From NCBI GenBank assembly GCA_045601345.1, contig JAZRZL010000078.1, positions 1 through 42,223 on the forward strand: a DNA stretch of 42,223 bases. The letters are read 5' to 3'. This DNA comes from SVMC01 sp045601345 (lineage in GTDB: Bacteria > Bacillota > Clostridia > Oscillospirales > Oscillospiraceae). The notes beneath the pieces are model-generated. The model had not been told where the DNA came from, searched no databases, and was given only the letters and a program-made list of their open reading frames with translations. The translations under genes were made by a program, and so were the position numbers. Positions 17,793-27,600 of this stretch are shown one piece after another; positions within the stretch are counted from its first letter, which is position 1, and each line of letters begins with the position of its first letter.

Positions 17793-17832
17793 AATTCCTC
17801 TGACTTACAAAAAAGTTGGGGGAATTTTTTTT
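17793..17832 (+). terminator. Terminator after the D-lactate dehydrogenase gene
   Basis: A 14-base stem with several G-U pairs (AATTCCTCTGACTT / AAGTTGGGGGAATT) and a six-base loop is followed by eight T residues. It separates the dehydrogenase gene from the spoIIA operon. Confidence 0.85.
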
Positions 17833-17908
17833 GTGTATTTTTTTCGACAGAAGCTGCCCTCCAAATTCATTATACTGGATGTACTTACAAAAAATGGGAG
17901 GAGATCAA

Positions 17909-18226
17909 TTGAATTTGACGAGCTTTTTGCAGGAAAAGCAGCTCACCATCTGTCTCACCGGGGAGATTGACCACCACAGTGCCCGGGAGATTATGGACGA
18001 GCTTTCCCGGAAGGTAGAGAGCTATTTGCCTGCTAAGTGCGTATTGGATTACAACGAGGTGGGTTTTATGGACTCAAGTGGAATTGCCGTGGTGCTCTTT
18101 GCCCTGCGGCGTATGCGGGAGCTGGGAGGAAAGCTGGAATTGAGAAATATTAGTACCCAGCCCTATAAGGTAATGAAGGCATCCGGGCTGGATAAGGTGA
18201 TAGAATTGACAAGGAGGACGACATGA
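17909..18226 (+). CDS. spoIIAA: Anti-sigma F factor antagonist SpoIIAA
   Basis: 105 residues, one STAS domain. The start is TTG at 17909 with GGGAGGAG upstream, and longer frames lack an RBS. The phosphorylated serine motif MDSSGIAV is present (Ser57 by alignment with the known site). Unphosphorylated SpoIIAA binds SpoIIAB and frees sigma-F in the forespore. Its TGA overlaps the ATG of spoIIAB. I found no convincing sigma-H promoter between the upstream terminator and this start. Confidence 0.94.
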   Translation: MNLTSFLQEKQLTICLTGEIDHHSAREIMDELSRKVESYLPAKCVLDYNEVGFMDSSGIAVVLFALRRMRELGGKLELRNISTQPYKVMKASGLDKVIELTRRTT

Positions 18227-18660
18227 AATCGGAAAATCAGGTTACGCTGGAATTCCCCAGCCTTTCGTGCAATGAGGCTTTTGCCCGAGGGACAGCAGCG
18301 GTCTTTGCTGCCCAGTTGGATCCAACACTTGATGAGCTAAACGATGTGAAGACAGCGGTATCCGAGGCGGTTACCAACTGCATTGTCCACGCCTACCCGG
18401 ATGCTATTGGCGTGATCATCCTGCGACTGCGTATTCTGGATGACGGTGTGCTGGAGGTAATGGTGAAGGATCGGGGCTGTGGCATTGCAGATATTGCACA
18501 GGCCAGAGTGCCAATGTTTACCACCGGCGGCGCAGGACGTAGCGGTATGGGCTTTACCATTATGGAGAGCTTTATGACCAGCCTGCGAGTGACCTCTACG
18601 CCGGGAAAAGGGACAACTGTGTATATGCGCCGAAAAATCGTCCGGCGGGGTAAATCGTGA
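18223..18660 (+). CDS. spoIIAB: Anti-sigma F factor / serine kinase SpoIIAB
   Basis: 145 residues, GHKL ATPase fold. N-box EAVTNCIVHAY, G1 box VKDRGCGI and G2 box GRSGMGFTIM are intact. SpoIIAB sequesters sigma-F and phosphorylates SpoIIAA. The gene overlaps spoIIAA and sigF by four bases each, the tightly coupled arrangement known from other spore formers. Confidence 0.95.
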   Translation: MKSENQVTLEFPSLSCNEAFARGTAAVFAAQLDPTLDELNDVKTAVSEAVTNCIVHAYPDAIGVIILRLRILDDGVLEVMVKDRGCGIADIAQARVPMFTTGGAGRSGMGFTIMESFMTSLRVTSTPGKGTTVYMRRKIVRRGKS

Positions 18661-19349
18661 CAGAACTGATCAAACGGGCGCAGGCGGGGGACAGGGAGGC
18701 CTCCGAGCGACTGATCGTGGAGAATTCGGGACTGGTCTGGTCGGTAGCAAAACGGTTCTTTGGCAGAGGTGTGGATCCGGACGATCTCTATCAGCTGGGT
18801 TGTCTTGGATTCCTGAAGGCTGTAGATGGCTTTGATTTATCCTATGGTACCCAGTTTTCTACTTATGCTGTGCCAAAAATTGCAGGAGAGATTCGGCGCT
18901 TCCTGCGTGATGATGGTACGATCAAGGTCAGCCGGAGCATTAAGGAGCGTTCAGCCGGGATCAAGGCGGCCAGACATCGGCTCATGGGAGAGTTGGATCG
19001 GGAGCCGACCCTTTCTGAGCTGTCTGAGGCCACTGGCATTTCAGCGGAGGAAATTGCTGCTGCAGAAACTGCCACAGGCAGTGCGCAATCTCTGGAAAAT
19101 AAAACCGGGGAAGACGGGTTCAGTCTGGAGCAGGTGCTGAGTGTTGGCAATCCAGAGGAGGATATGATTGAACATATTTCTCTGATGCAGGCAATTGAGT
19201 CTTTGGAGGAACGCGATCGCACGGTTATTGCCCTGCGATATTTTCATGGCCTGACACAGGAGCGTGTGGCGCGAATGATCGGTGTCTCTCAGGTGCAGGT
19301 TTCCCGCATTGAAAAGAAGGCGCTAAAGAAGCTCCGGGAGTTTTTTTGA
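18657..19349 (+). CDS. sigF: RNA polymerase sporulation sigma factor SigF
   Basis: 230 residues with regions 2, 3 and 4 of a sigma-70 family sporulation factor. Region 2 includes DDLYQLGCLGFLKAVDGFD and YAVPKIAGEIRRFLRDD. The C-terminal helix-turn-helix is LTQERVARMIGVSQVQVSRI. The start is GTG at 18657, overlapping the spoIIAB stop. Sigma-F drives early forespore transcription. The operon context rules out SigG or SigB. Confidence 0.95.
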   Translation: MTELIKRAQAGDREASERLIVENSGLVWSVAKRFFGRGVDPDDLYQLGCLGFLKAVDGFDLSYGTQFSTYAVPKIAGEIRRFLRDDGTIKVSRSIKERSAGIKAARHRLMGELDREPTLSELSEATGISAEEIAAAETATGSAQSLENKTGEDGFSLEQVLSVGNPEEDMIEHISLMQAIESLEERDRTVIALRYFHGLTQERVARMIGVSQVQVSRIEKKALKKLREFF

Positions 19350-19358
19350 TCCGACCTA

Positions 19359-19387
19359 TCGACAAATGGCAACGCTTGGGGTAAAAT
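19359..19387 (+). promoter_or_regulatory. Sigma-A promoter of pcrA-yunB-ligA
   Basis: TCGACA (19359-19364), a 17-base spacer and TAAAAT (19382-19387) lie about 33 bases upstream of the pcrA ATG. One mismatch to consensus in each box. Confidence 0.65.
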
Positions 19388-19420
19388 GGGTGTAAAGAAA
19401 CAAAATGACAGGAGATACCC

Positions 19421-21760
19421 ATGAATGACCTGAATGAACGATATTTTGCAGCCCGCCGGAAGGTGATTTCCGCGAGGTTTTCGCATCTCAATGATCGGCA
19501 GCAGGAGGCTGTGCTGACAACGGAAGGTCCTCTCCTGCTTCTTGCAGGTGCCGGAAGCGGAAAGACTACGGTGGTCATTAACCGTATTGCCAACCTTCTG
19601 TGGTTTGGCAGCGGAGAACAGATGCCCGAATGGATTGGAGAAGAGGATGTTGCCTATCTGGAAGCGGGCCATATTGATGAGCGCGCTTTCCATTTGTGTC
19701 GGCTGAATCCCCCTGCACCATGGAATATCCTTGCCATTACCTTCACTAATAAGGCCGCAGGAGAGCTGAAAAACCGTCTGGAGGATATGCTGGGCAGTGA
19801 AGCACTGGATGTCTGGGCGATGACCTTCCATTCTGCCTGCTGCCGAATCTTGCGCCGGGATGCAGAGAAGCTCGGTTATACTGGGCGGTTTACGATTTAT
19901 GATACCGCCGATTCTGAGCGCGTGATGAAGGATGTGCTTCAGGATATGGGGCTGGATGTGAAGTCCTTTCCCGTTAAGGCAGTACTTAGCAGGATTTCCA
20001 AGGCAAAGGATCAGCTTCAACTGCCTGAGGATTTTTCGGCTATGGCACAGACGCTGGGGGATATCCGTCTGAAACGCATTGCCGAAGCCTATACCGATTA
20101 CCAGAATCGGCTTCGTGCTGCCAATGCTATGGATTTTGACGATCTGATTTTGCAGACCGTACTTCTTTTGCAAAAGGATGAGCAGGTGCGCGAATATTAT
20201 CAGAAGAAATTCCGCTATGTGCTCATTGACGAATATCAGGATACCAACCATTTGCAGTATCTTCTGTCCTCCCTTCTGGCAGGACGATATGAGAATATCT
20301 GTGTGGTGGGTGATGATGATCAGAGCATTTACCGTTTCCGCGGCGCGACCATTGAAAATATTCTGGGCTTTGAAGAGGAATACCGCGGTGCAAAGGTGAT
20401 CCGTCTGGAGCAGAACTACCGATCCACCAAGACCATTCTGGATGCAGCCAATAGCGTGATCTCCCATAACCGCGGGCGTAAGGGCAAAAAGCTTTGGACG
20501 ACCAATACCGATGGAGAGCCGATCTGCATCTATGAGGCGGTCAATCAGGATGATGAGGCGCGCTATGTTGCCCGTTGCATCCGGGAGATGGATCGCTTTG
20601 GAGACTGTGCGATTCTTTATCGCAACAATGCCCAGTCCAATTCGCTGGAACAGGCCTTCAAGCGGCTGGCTGTGCCCTACCGCATCATTGGTGGCACACG
20701 ATTCTTTGACCGCACAGAGATCAAGGATATGCTGGCCTATCTGTGGGTCATTCAGAACCCGGCAGATGATTTGCGTCTGCACCGTATCGTCAATGTACCG
20801 GCGCGTGGAATCGGTACACGGACACTGGAAATGGCACAGCGCTTGAGTGAGGCCGCCAATGTATCGCTCTATCAGGTACTTAGCAATCCCCGCAGCTATC
20901 CGGCATTGGAAAAATCGCAGGCAAAGCTGGCAGCCTTTACCCAATTGATTGCGCTTTGCCGCAGTCTCCTTACGCAGATGCCGCTGCCGGATTTTTATGA
21001 TGAGCTGCTCATCCGCACGGGCTATGCTGCCATGCTGGAGGGCAAGGATACGCCGGAGGATCGGGTGCGTCTGGAAAATGTCAGAGAGCTTCGTTCCTCT
21101 ATCGTCAATTATGCGCAGAATGCGACAGAACCGACGTTAGGTGGATTCCTGGAGGAGATTGCCCTCTATACCGATATTGAGCAGTATGACCCTACGGCAG
21201 ATGCGGCAGTGATGATGACCATGCACTCTGCCAAGGGTATGGAATTCCCCCATGTATTTCTTGTGGGTATGGAGGAGGGACTGTTCCCCGGTATGCGTGC
21301 CATCGGCGATAATGAGGGAATTGAAGAGGAGCGGCGGCTGTGCTATGTGGCCATCACCAGAGCAAAGAAGAGCCTGCATATGTCCCATGCCCGCCAGAGA
21401 ATGCTCTATGGACATACCTCTGCCAATCGCCCCAGCCGTTTTTTACAGGAGCTTCCGAAGAACAGCCCTATAGAGAAGCTGCATTCCCCGGAGCTTTATG
21501 AGCCGGTCATCTTCACAGACAATACCCCGCACAAGCGGAACTACCCTAACTATTTTTCTGCGGCAAGACCTGCTGCCCCGGAAAAACCCAAGTCGGATTT
21601 CCATCAGGGGGATATGGTACACCATGATGCCTTTGGCAATGGCATGATTCTTTCTGTTGTTCCCACCGGCTCGGATGCCATTCTGGAGATTGCTTTTGAC
21701 CAGAAGGGAACCAAACGACTTATGGCAAACTATGTCAGCAGCTACATGAAAAAGCTGTAA
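19421..21760 (+). CDS. pcrA: UvrD/PcrA-type superfamily 1 DNA helicase
   Basis: 779 residues. Walker A is LLLLAGAGSGKTT near residues 43-55 and Walker B is VLIDEYQDTN (Asp270-Glu271). The later SF1A motifs QNYRST, TMHSAKGMEF and VAITRAKK are present. The C-terminal 50 residues form the Tudor-like domain of PcrA that contacts RNA polymerase in other species. An insertion of about 40 residues between motifs I and Ia makes it longer than Bacillus PcrA. It is a 3'-5' helicase for repair and for clearing replication and transcription conflicts. It leads an operon with yunB and ligA, a usual pairing for pcrA and ligA in Firmicutes. Confidence 0.95.
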   Translation: MNDLNERYFAARRKVISARFSHLNDRQQEAVLTTEGPLLLLAGAGSGKTTVVINRIANLLWFGSGEQMPEWIGEEDVAYLEAGHIDERAFHLCRLNPPAPWNILAITFTNKAAGELKNRLEDMLGSEALDVWAMTFHSACCRILRRDAEKLGYTGRFTIYDTADSERVMKDVLQDMGLDVKSFPVKAVLSRISKAKDQLQLPEDFSAMAQTLGDIRLKRIAEAYTDYQNRLRAANAMDFDDLILQTVLLLQKDEQVREYYQKKFRYVLIDEYQDTNHLQYLLSSLLAGRYENICVVGDDDQSIYRFRGATIENILGFEEEYRGAKVIRLEQNYRSTKTILDAANSVISHNRGRKGKKLWTTNTDGEPICIYEAVNQDDEARYVARCIREMDRFGDCAILYRNNAQSNSLEQAFKRLAVPYRIIGGTRFFDRTEIKDMLAYLWVIQNPADDLRLHRIVNVPARGIGTRTLEMAQRLSEAANVSLYQVLSNPRSYPALEKSQAKLAAFTQLIALCRSLLTQMPLPDFYDELLIRTGYAAMLEGKDTPEDRVRLENVRELRSSIVNYAQNATEPTLGGFLEEIALYTDIEQYDPTADAAVMMTMHSAKGMEFPHVFLVGMEEGLFPGMRAIGDNEGIEEERRLCYVAITRAKKSLHMSHARQRMLYGHTSANRPSRFLQELPKNSPIEKLHSPELYEPVIFTDNTPHKRNYPNYFSAARPAAPEKPKSDFHQGDMVHHDAFGNGMILSVVPTGSDAILEIAFDQKGTKRLMANYVSSYMKKL

Positions 21761-21795
21761 GGCGCATATTCTGCTTATGGCAGGAGGTGTTGCTT

Positions 21796-22425
21796 TTGAG
21801 ACGAAAAAATAAGCGGCGTTTGTACGTGCTATGTTTTTTGCTGCTGCTCCTGCTCAGCATGGTACTGACATGGCTGCGACTGCTTCCAACAGTTGAAGCT
21901 CTGGCAGTGGCAGAAGCAGAGGATAAGGCCTCAGACCGCATTTCTGAAGCGATTACAAAGCAGATGGAGACGGACGATATTTCCTATGGGGATATCGTCC
22001 GTTTGGAAAAGGACGGTACAGGAAAGCTTTTGGCGCTGCAAACCGATATGAATCTGCTTAATCATCTGCGCAATGAGACACTGCAAGTGCTTAATGCGTC
22101 GATTATGGATGAAAGTGAGGAAGAGCTTGGCATTCCGCTGGGCAATATTCTGTTTCCTACCTTCTTTTCCGGATTTGGGCCAATCCTGCCTGTCCGTATT
22201 CTCAGTGTGCAGAATGCAAGTGCGGAGTTTGCAAGCTCCTTTGCAGAAGCGGGCATTAACCAGACCCTACACCGGATAGAATTGCAGGTTTCCTTGCATC
22301 TGACCTTGCTGACCCCGGCAGGAACAACAGAAATTGATACAGAATCCACCGTTGTGGTGGCAGAGACCATTTTGATCGGGCAGGTGCCCGGTACACTGAT
22401 TCAGACACAGAGGAATGGAGAATGA
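21796..22425 (+). CDS. yunB: YunB-type sporulation protein
   Basis: 209 residues from the TTG at 21796, chosen because AGGAGG lies eight bases upstream. A basic N-terminus (RRKNKRR) and one membrane helix at about 8-27 precede an exported domain. The segment PTVEALAVAEAEDKASDRIS and GIPLGNIL match the YunB family (SpoYunB). In Bacillus it is a sigma-E-dependent, mother-cell protein needed for full sporulation. Its mechanism is not established. Here it sits between pcrA and ligA, overlapping the ligA start region, so it is probably also transcribed in vegetative cells. Confidence 0.88.
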   Translation: MRRKNKRRLYVLCFLLLLLLSMVLTWLRLLPTVEALAVAEAEDKASDRISEAITKQMETDDISYGDIVRLEKDGTGKLLALQTDMNLLNHLRNETLQVLNASIMDESEEELGIPLGNILFPTFFSGFGPILPVRILSVQNASAEFASSFAEAGINQTLHRIELQVSLHLTLLTPAGTTEIDTESTVVVAETILIGQVPGTLIQTQRNGE

Positions 22426-22427
22426 TA

Positions 22428-24392
22428 ATGGAACCGAGAGAAGAGATCAGACAATTGACCGAGCAGTTGGAGGAGGCCAACTATCGCTATTATGTGATGG
22501 ATGATCCCACTCTGCCGGATTATGAATATGACCGCCTTCTGCGAAAATTGGAGGAGCTGGAGGCGCAGTACCCCCAGTTTGCCAGCTCCAATTCGCCCAC
22601 CCGCCGGGTGGGCGGAGAAGCTTTGAGCCAGTTCCAGAAGGTTGTCCATGAGGTGGCGCTGGAGAGCTTGCAGGATGTTTTTTCCTTTGCAGAGCTGGAG
22701 GAATTTGACAGCAGGATGCGGGAGCAGACCACAGCGGCCTATACCGTAGAGCCTAAGGTAGATGGCCTTTCTGTGGCACTGGAGTATGTTGACGGTCACT
22801 TTGTCCGCGGTGCAACCCGTGGCGATGGGCAGGTGGGCGAGGATGTGACCGAAAACCTGAAAACCATCCGCTCTATTCCCATGGCACTGCCAGATGCGCC
22901 CCACCGCTTGATTGTGCGCGGCGAGGTGTTTATGCCAAAGGCTGTGTTCCATGAACTCAATCGCGTTCGTGAAGAGCACGGCGAGGCGCTTTTTGCCAAT
23001 CCCCGCAATGCGGCGGCTGGTTCTCTCCGTCAGCTTGACCCCAAAATTGCGGCACAGCGGCAGTTGGATATTTTGATTTTCAATATGCAGCTATGTGAAG
23101 ACAGAAGCTTTGTTTCCCACGCGCAAACGCTGGAATATCTCCAAAGCCAGCGCTTCCGCGTCATCCCGTTCCGGCTTTGCGAAAGAATTTCGGAGATCGA
23201 AGAAGAAATTACCCGCATCGGCGAGAATCGGGAATCGTATAGCTTTGATATTGACGGCGCAGTGATTAAGCTCAACGACCTGTCCCAGCGTATCCATTTG
23301 GGCAGTACTGCAAAATTCCCCCGTTGGGCGGTTGCCTATAAGTATCCCCCGGAGGAGAAAGCTACAAAATTACTGGATATTGTTGTGCAGGTTGGTCGTA
23401 CCGGCGTGCTGACACCGAAGGCTGTGGTAGCCCCCGTTCGTCTGGCGGGTACGACAGTGACCAATGCTACGCTGCACAATCAGGATTTTATTACACAAAA
23501 GGACATTCGTATCGGTGATACCATCCGCATTCGCAAGGCAGGGGAGATCATCCCGGAGATTCTGTGTGTAGAGGAGCACGGAGATAATACGCATCCTTAT
23601 ACGCTGCCTGCCTTCTGCCCGGTGTGCGGTGCTCCTACGAGAAGGGATGAGGACGGCGCGGCTACCCGCTGCACCGGTGACCGCTGCCCTGCGCAGTTAT
23701 CCCGCACCTTGCAGCATTTTGTTTCCCGGGATGCCATGGATATTGACGGTCTGGGTGATGCCATTGTCAATCAGCTTCTGGAGCGCGGTCTGGTGCATTC
23801 TCCCGCAGACCTGTATGATTTGACTTTTGAACAAATTTCCGGCCTTTGGCAAAAGGGAGAAAAAGCACCCCAAAAGCTGCTTTCTTCCATTGAGGGGAGT
23901 AAAACCCGCGACCTTGGCCGCCTGATTTTCGCCCTTGGCATTCGTCAGGTGGGTGCAAAAGCAGGAAAACTTCTGGCCTCCCACTTTGGCTCTATGGATG
24001 CGCTTATGGCAGCAAGTCGGGAGGCGCTGCTGGAGATCCGGGATATCGGACCCGGCACGGCAGATTCCATTATTGCGTGGTTTTCTGACCCGACCAGCAT
24101 GGAAATGATTGCACATCTCAAAAATGCGGGTGTGAATATGCTTGCAGAACAGAGAATTGAGGATCAGCGCTTCGCAGGAAAAACCTTTGTCCTTACCGGC
24201 GCGCTGTCCCTGTTCACAAGAGATCAGGCCACGGATCAGATTGAGCGCTTTGGCGGCAAGGCGGCTTCCTCCGTGTCCAAAAAGACAACCTATGTTGTGG
24301 CAGGAGAAAATGCAGGCTCCAAACTCCGTAAGGCTAATGATCTGGGTATCCCGGTATTGAGCGAGGAGGAATTTCTGGAGATGCTCCGATAA
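22428..24392 (+). CDS. ligA: NAD-dependent DNA ligase
   Basis: 654 residues from the ATG at 22428, which is seven bases from GGAG. An ATG six bases earlier is too close to that site. It has the domain Ia NAD-binding region, an adenylation domain with Lys110 in EPKVDGLS, an OB fold, a four-cysteine zinc finger (CPVCG ... CTGDRCPAQL), HhH repeats and a C-terminal BRCT domain. It seals nicks in replication and repair. Standard length and intact motifs. Confidence 0.96.
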   Translation: MEPREEIRQLTEQLEEANYRYYVMDDPTLPDYEYDRLLRKLEELEAQYPQFASSNSPTRRVGGEALSQFQKVVHEVALESLQDVFSFAELEEFDSRMREQTTAAYTVEPKVDGLSVALEYVDGHFVRGATRGDGQVGEDVTENLKTIRSIPMALPDAPHRLIVRGEVFMPKAVFHELNRVREEHGEALFANPRNAAAGSLRQLDPKIAAQRQLDILIFNMQLCEDRSFVSHAQTLEYLQSQRFRVIPFRLCERISEIEEEITRIGENRESYSFDIDGAVIKLNDLSQRIHLGSTAKFPRWAVAYKYPPEEKATKLLDIVVQVGRTGVLTPKAVVAPVRLAGTTVTNATLHNQDFITQKDIRIGDTIRIRKAGEIIPEILCVEEHGDNTHPYTLPAFCPVCGAPTRRDEDGAATRCTGDRCPAQLSRTLQHFVSRDAMDIDGLGDAIVNQLLERGLVHSPADLYDLTFEQISGLWQKGEKAPQKLLSSIEGSKTRDLGRLIFALGIRQVGAKAGKLLASHFGSMDALMAASREALLEIRDIGPGTADSIIAWFSDPTSMEMIAHLKNAGVNMLAEQRIEDQRFAGKTFVLTGALSLFTRDQATDQIERFGGKAASSVSKKTTYVVAGENAGSKLRKANDLGIPVLSEEEFLEMLR

Positions 24393-24449
24393 TACAGAAA
24401 AATGAAATAGTTATGTCATTTTTCATAAATAAAAACGTTTAAATATGTA

Positions 24450-24520
24450 CAAAATATATGAATTTTTCTTTTTACTCCTTTTTTCTATTTACTTATGGGG
24501 AAAAAATGATATATTTAGGG
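24450..24520 (+). promoter_or_regulatory. Weak candidate promoter for the GH127 gene
   Basis: The 225-base, very AT-rich gap before the GH127 gene holds TTTACT, a 16-base spacer and TATATT around 24489-24516, about 100 bases before the start codon. This is a weak match. The leader is long enough for regulation, but I see no known riboswitch. A short AAAAATGA/TCATTTTT hairpin near 24400-24430 may terminate ligA transcripts. Confidence 0.35.
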
Positions 24521-24617
24521 TTAGAGAAATCTTCGTTCATCGCCTCTGTCATCCCAAATATATGAAGAGCGGTATCTGCACGATATGATTTCTCAAATAA
24601 TTTAAAGGAGAAATAGA

Positions 24618-27600
24618 ATGTCAAGGAAAACGTTTAACAAGGCGCTGGCTTGGTTGCTTGCGCTGGTTCTTCTGTTCGGTATGCTTCCGGCAAGCTCGTT
24701 TGCCGCAGAGGCTGCCAACGAGGAGGGACTTGTCCTGCACTACAATTTTGAATCCCTTAAAAATGGCACCATCGTTGATGATGTCAGCGGCAACGGCATG
24801 GCTGGCGAGGTCATGCCCCGCAGCAGCGGTGTTGTTACCAAGGAAGTTGAAATCTACGGTCAGCCCAAGACCGCAATCGTCATTGCCGGTGGTTCCCCCT
24901 CTACCGGTCACAACTACGTAGAAATGCCGGTTGGCGTTCTCAATGATCTTGAGTCCGTCACCATTAGCTGCTGGGTTTATATTGACCGCTCTGTCAGCTA
25001 CGGCAGAATCTGGGACTTCGGCTCCAACACCACCACCTATATGTACCTGCTGGACAACGGCGGCAACTCCGGCCATCAGGGCTACACCTGCGCTCTGACC
25101 GGCAGCGGCTGGAGCAACGAGATTGGCCCCCAGAAGGGCTCCAAGCTCGCAACCCGTACCTGGAAGCTGACCACCGTTACCTTCGATGGTCCCTCCAAAA
25201 CTATCTCCATGTATGAAGACGATGAACTGATCGGCAGCTCTGTCACCGCTATCGACCTCAGCAAGCTCAAGGGCTCCACCCAGAACTGGATTGGCTATGG
25301 TCAGTTCAAGGACAACCTGCTCAACGGTATGATTGCTGACTTCCGTATTTATAATTATGCCATGGATCAGAGCGAGGTTGCACAGCTCTTCGAGATTCCC
25401 GATGAAGACCGCGTCAACCGCGACTATAACTCCCTGTCTCTCAGCGGTACGAATGCTCTGGAGAACAACCTGAGCCTTCCCACCAAGGGCAGCGCTAACA
25501 GCACCATCACCTGGGCAACCTCCGATGCCGATGTCATTACGGCAACGGGTGTTATCACTCGTCCCGCTCCCGGTCAGCCCAATGCGACTGCTACCCTCAC
25601 CGCAACCATTTCCTATGGCGAAGTTGTGAGAGAAAAGTCTTTCCCGGTCACGGTTCTTGCACAGCCCACCGATGAGGCTCGTGTTGCAGAGGATGCTTCC
25701 AAGATCGCGCTTGACGGTCTGGGTGCTGTAACAGGCAATATCGCTCTGCCGACCTCCGGCGCCAAGGGCAGTACCATTACCTGGGAGAGCGATAATCCTG
25801 CCTATGTGTCCAATACCGGTAAGGTCACCCGTCCCATTGGCAAGGCCGTCACTGTGAACCTCACGGCTACCATTGCTTACGGCGAAGCTTCTACGACCCG
25901 TACCTTTGCGGCTACCATCGTTCCCGTTTATGAAAAGCTGGATGCCGTCAAGGCTGAAGAAGTTTCTGTGACCACTGTGGTCGGCATTGCACCGTCTCTG
26001 CCCGCACTCGTCCTGACTACCTTCGAGGATGGCTCGACTGGTATGGTCAAGGTCACCTGGCCCACCGCCCTCAAGGGCAGCAGCTTTGCCGAGGAAGGCG
26101 TTCAGACCGTGACCGGCAAACTGGTTGACCATAATGTGAATGTTACTGCCACGGTTACCGTTGTATCTGAGACCGAAGCACCCAAGGCGACGGCAGCTCT
26201 GCTCAGCCTGGAAGATGTTTCTCTGGACGGCAACGATACCATCTATGCCCAGAATATGGGTCGTACCCTGGAATACCTGAAGATCATGAATGCTGACCGT
26301 ATGCTCTACAATTTCCGCAAGACCTTCGGTCAGGATACCAAGGGTGCTGCCGCGCTGTCCGGCTGGGATGAACCCACCGGCCTTCTCCGCGGCCATTCCA
26401 CCGGCCACTTCATGTCCGCTCTGGCTGAGGCTTATGCCTCCACCGGCGATGAAGCCTATAAGGAAAAGCTCGACTATATGATCGACGAAATGCGCAAGCT
26501 CCAGCTCCTGTCCAAGGGCAAGGCCAGCGAATTCAAGACTGCCTGCACTCCCAGCAGTGCTGCCCAGAGCAAGTGGAGCACCGATCCCAATACCTGGGGC
26601 GTAGGCTTCATCAGCGCTTATTCTCCCGATCAGTTTGCTCTTCTGGAGCAGTATACCCCCTATGCCACCATTTGGGCTCCCTACTACACCATGCACAAGC
26701 TCCTGTCCGGCTTCCTCGACAGCTATGTCTATGCCGGCAACGAAACTGGCCTCCAGATTGCTACCGATCTTGGCCTGTGGGTCTATGACCGTCTGAGCGC
26801 CTGCACCGAGGCACAGCGCACCAAGATGTGGGCTATGTACATTGCCGGTGAGTATGGCGGTATGAACGAGGTTCTGGCTCGCCTGTACGAAATTACCGGC
26901 GATGAGCGCCTGCTCACGGCTTCCCGTATGTTCGACAATACGACCTTCTTCAATGGCCTTTCCAATAACGAGGATACCATCCAGACCAAGCACGCCAACC
27001 AGCATATTCCGCAGATCGTTGGCGCAATTCATGAATATGCTGCCACCGGCGATATCTACTACTACAATGTTGCCCAGCATTTCTGGGAAATGGCAACTGC
27101 CCGCTATGCTTACTCCATCGGCGGCGTTGGCACCGGCGAATCCTTTAAGCAGCCCTACAAGCAGGGCACCAATATCAACGGCAGCTCCAGCCGCGGCGAA
27201 AACTGCGAGACCTGCGCCGCCTATAATATGCTGAAGCTGACCCGCGACCTGTATATCTACGACCCGGATAATGCGGAATACATGGACTACTATGAGCGCA
27301 CCGTTCTGAACCAGATCGCTGCCTCCCAGAGCCACAATACCACCAATTCCATGCACAATGGCGTTACCTATATGCTTCCCATTGACCCCGGTCAGCGCCG
27401 TGACTACGATTCCGACTACGGCGGATTCACCTGCTGCAACGGTACCGGCATGGAAAACCATGTGATTTATCAGATCGCCACCTATGCAAAGACCGAGGAC
27501 TCCATTTATGTAAACCTCTTCATGCCCTCCACGGCAGAATGGGCAGAGAAGAATGTTACCATTACCCAGGAAACCAAGTTCCCCTCTGAGGATTCCAAGC

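Noticed and set aside
17833..17908. Sigma-H promoter before spoIIAA
   Set aside because: Expected by analogy with Bacillus, but no pair of boxes with correct spacing could be found by eye.
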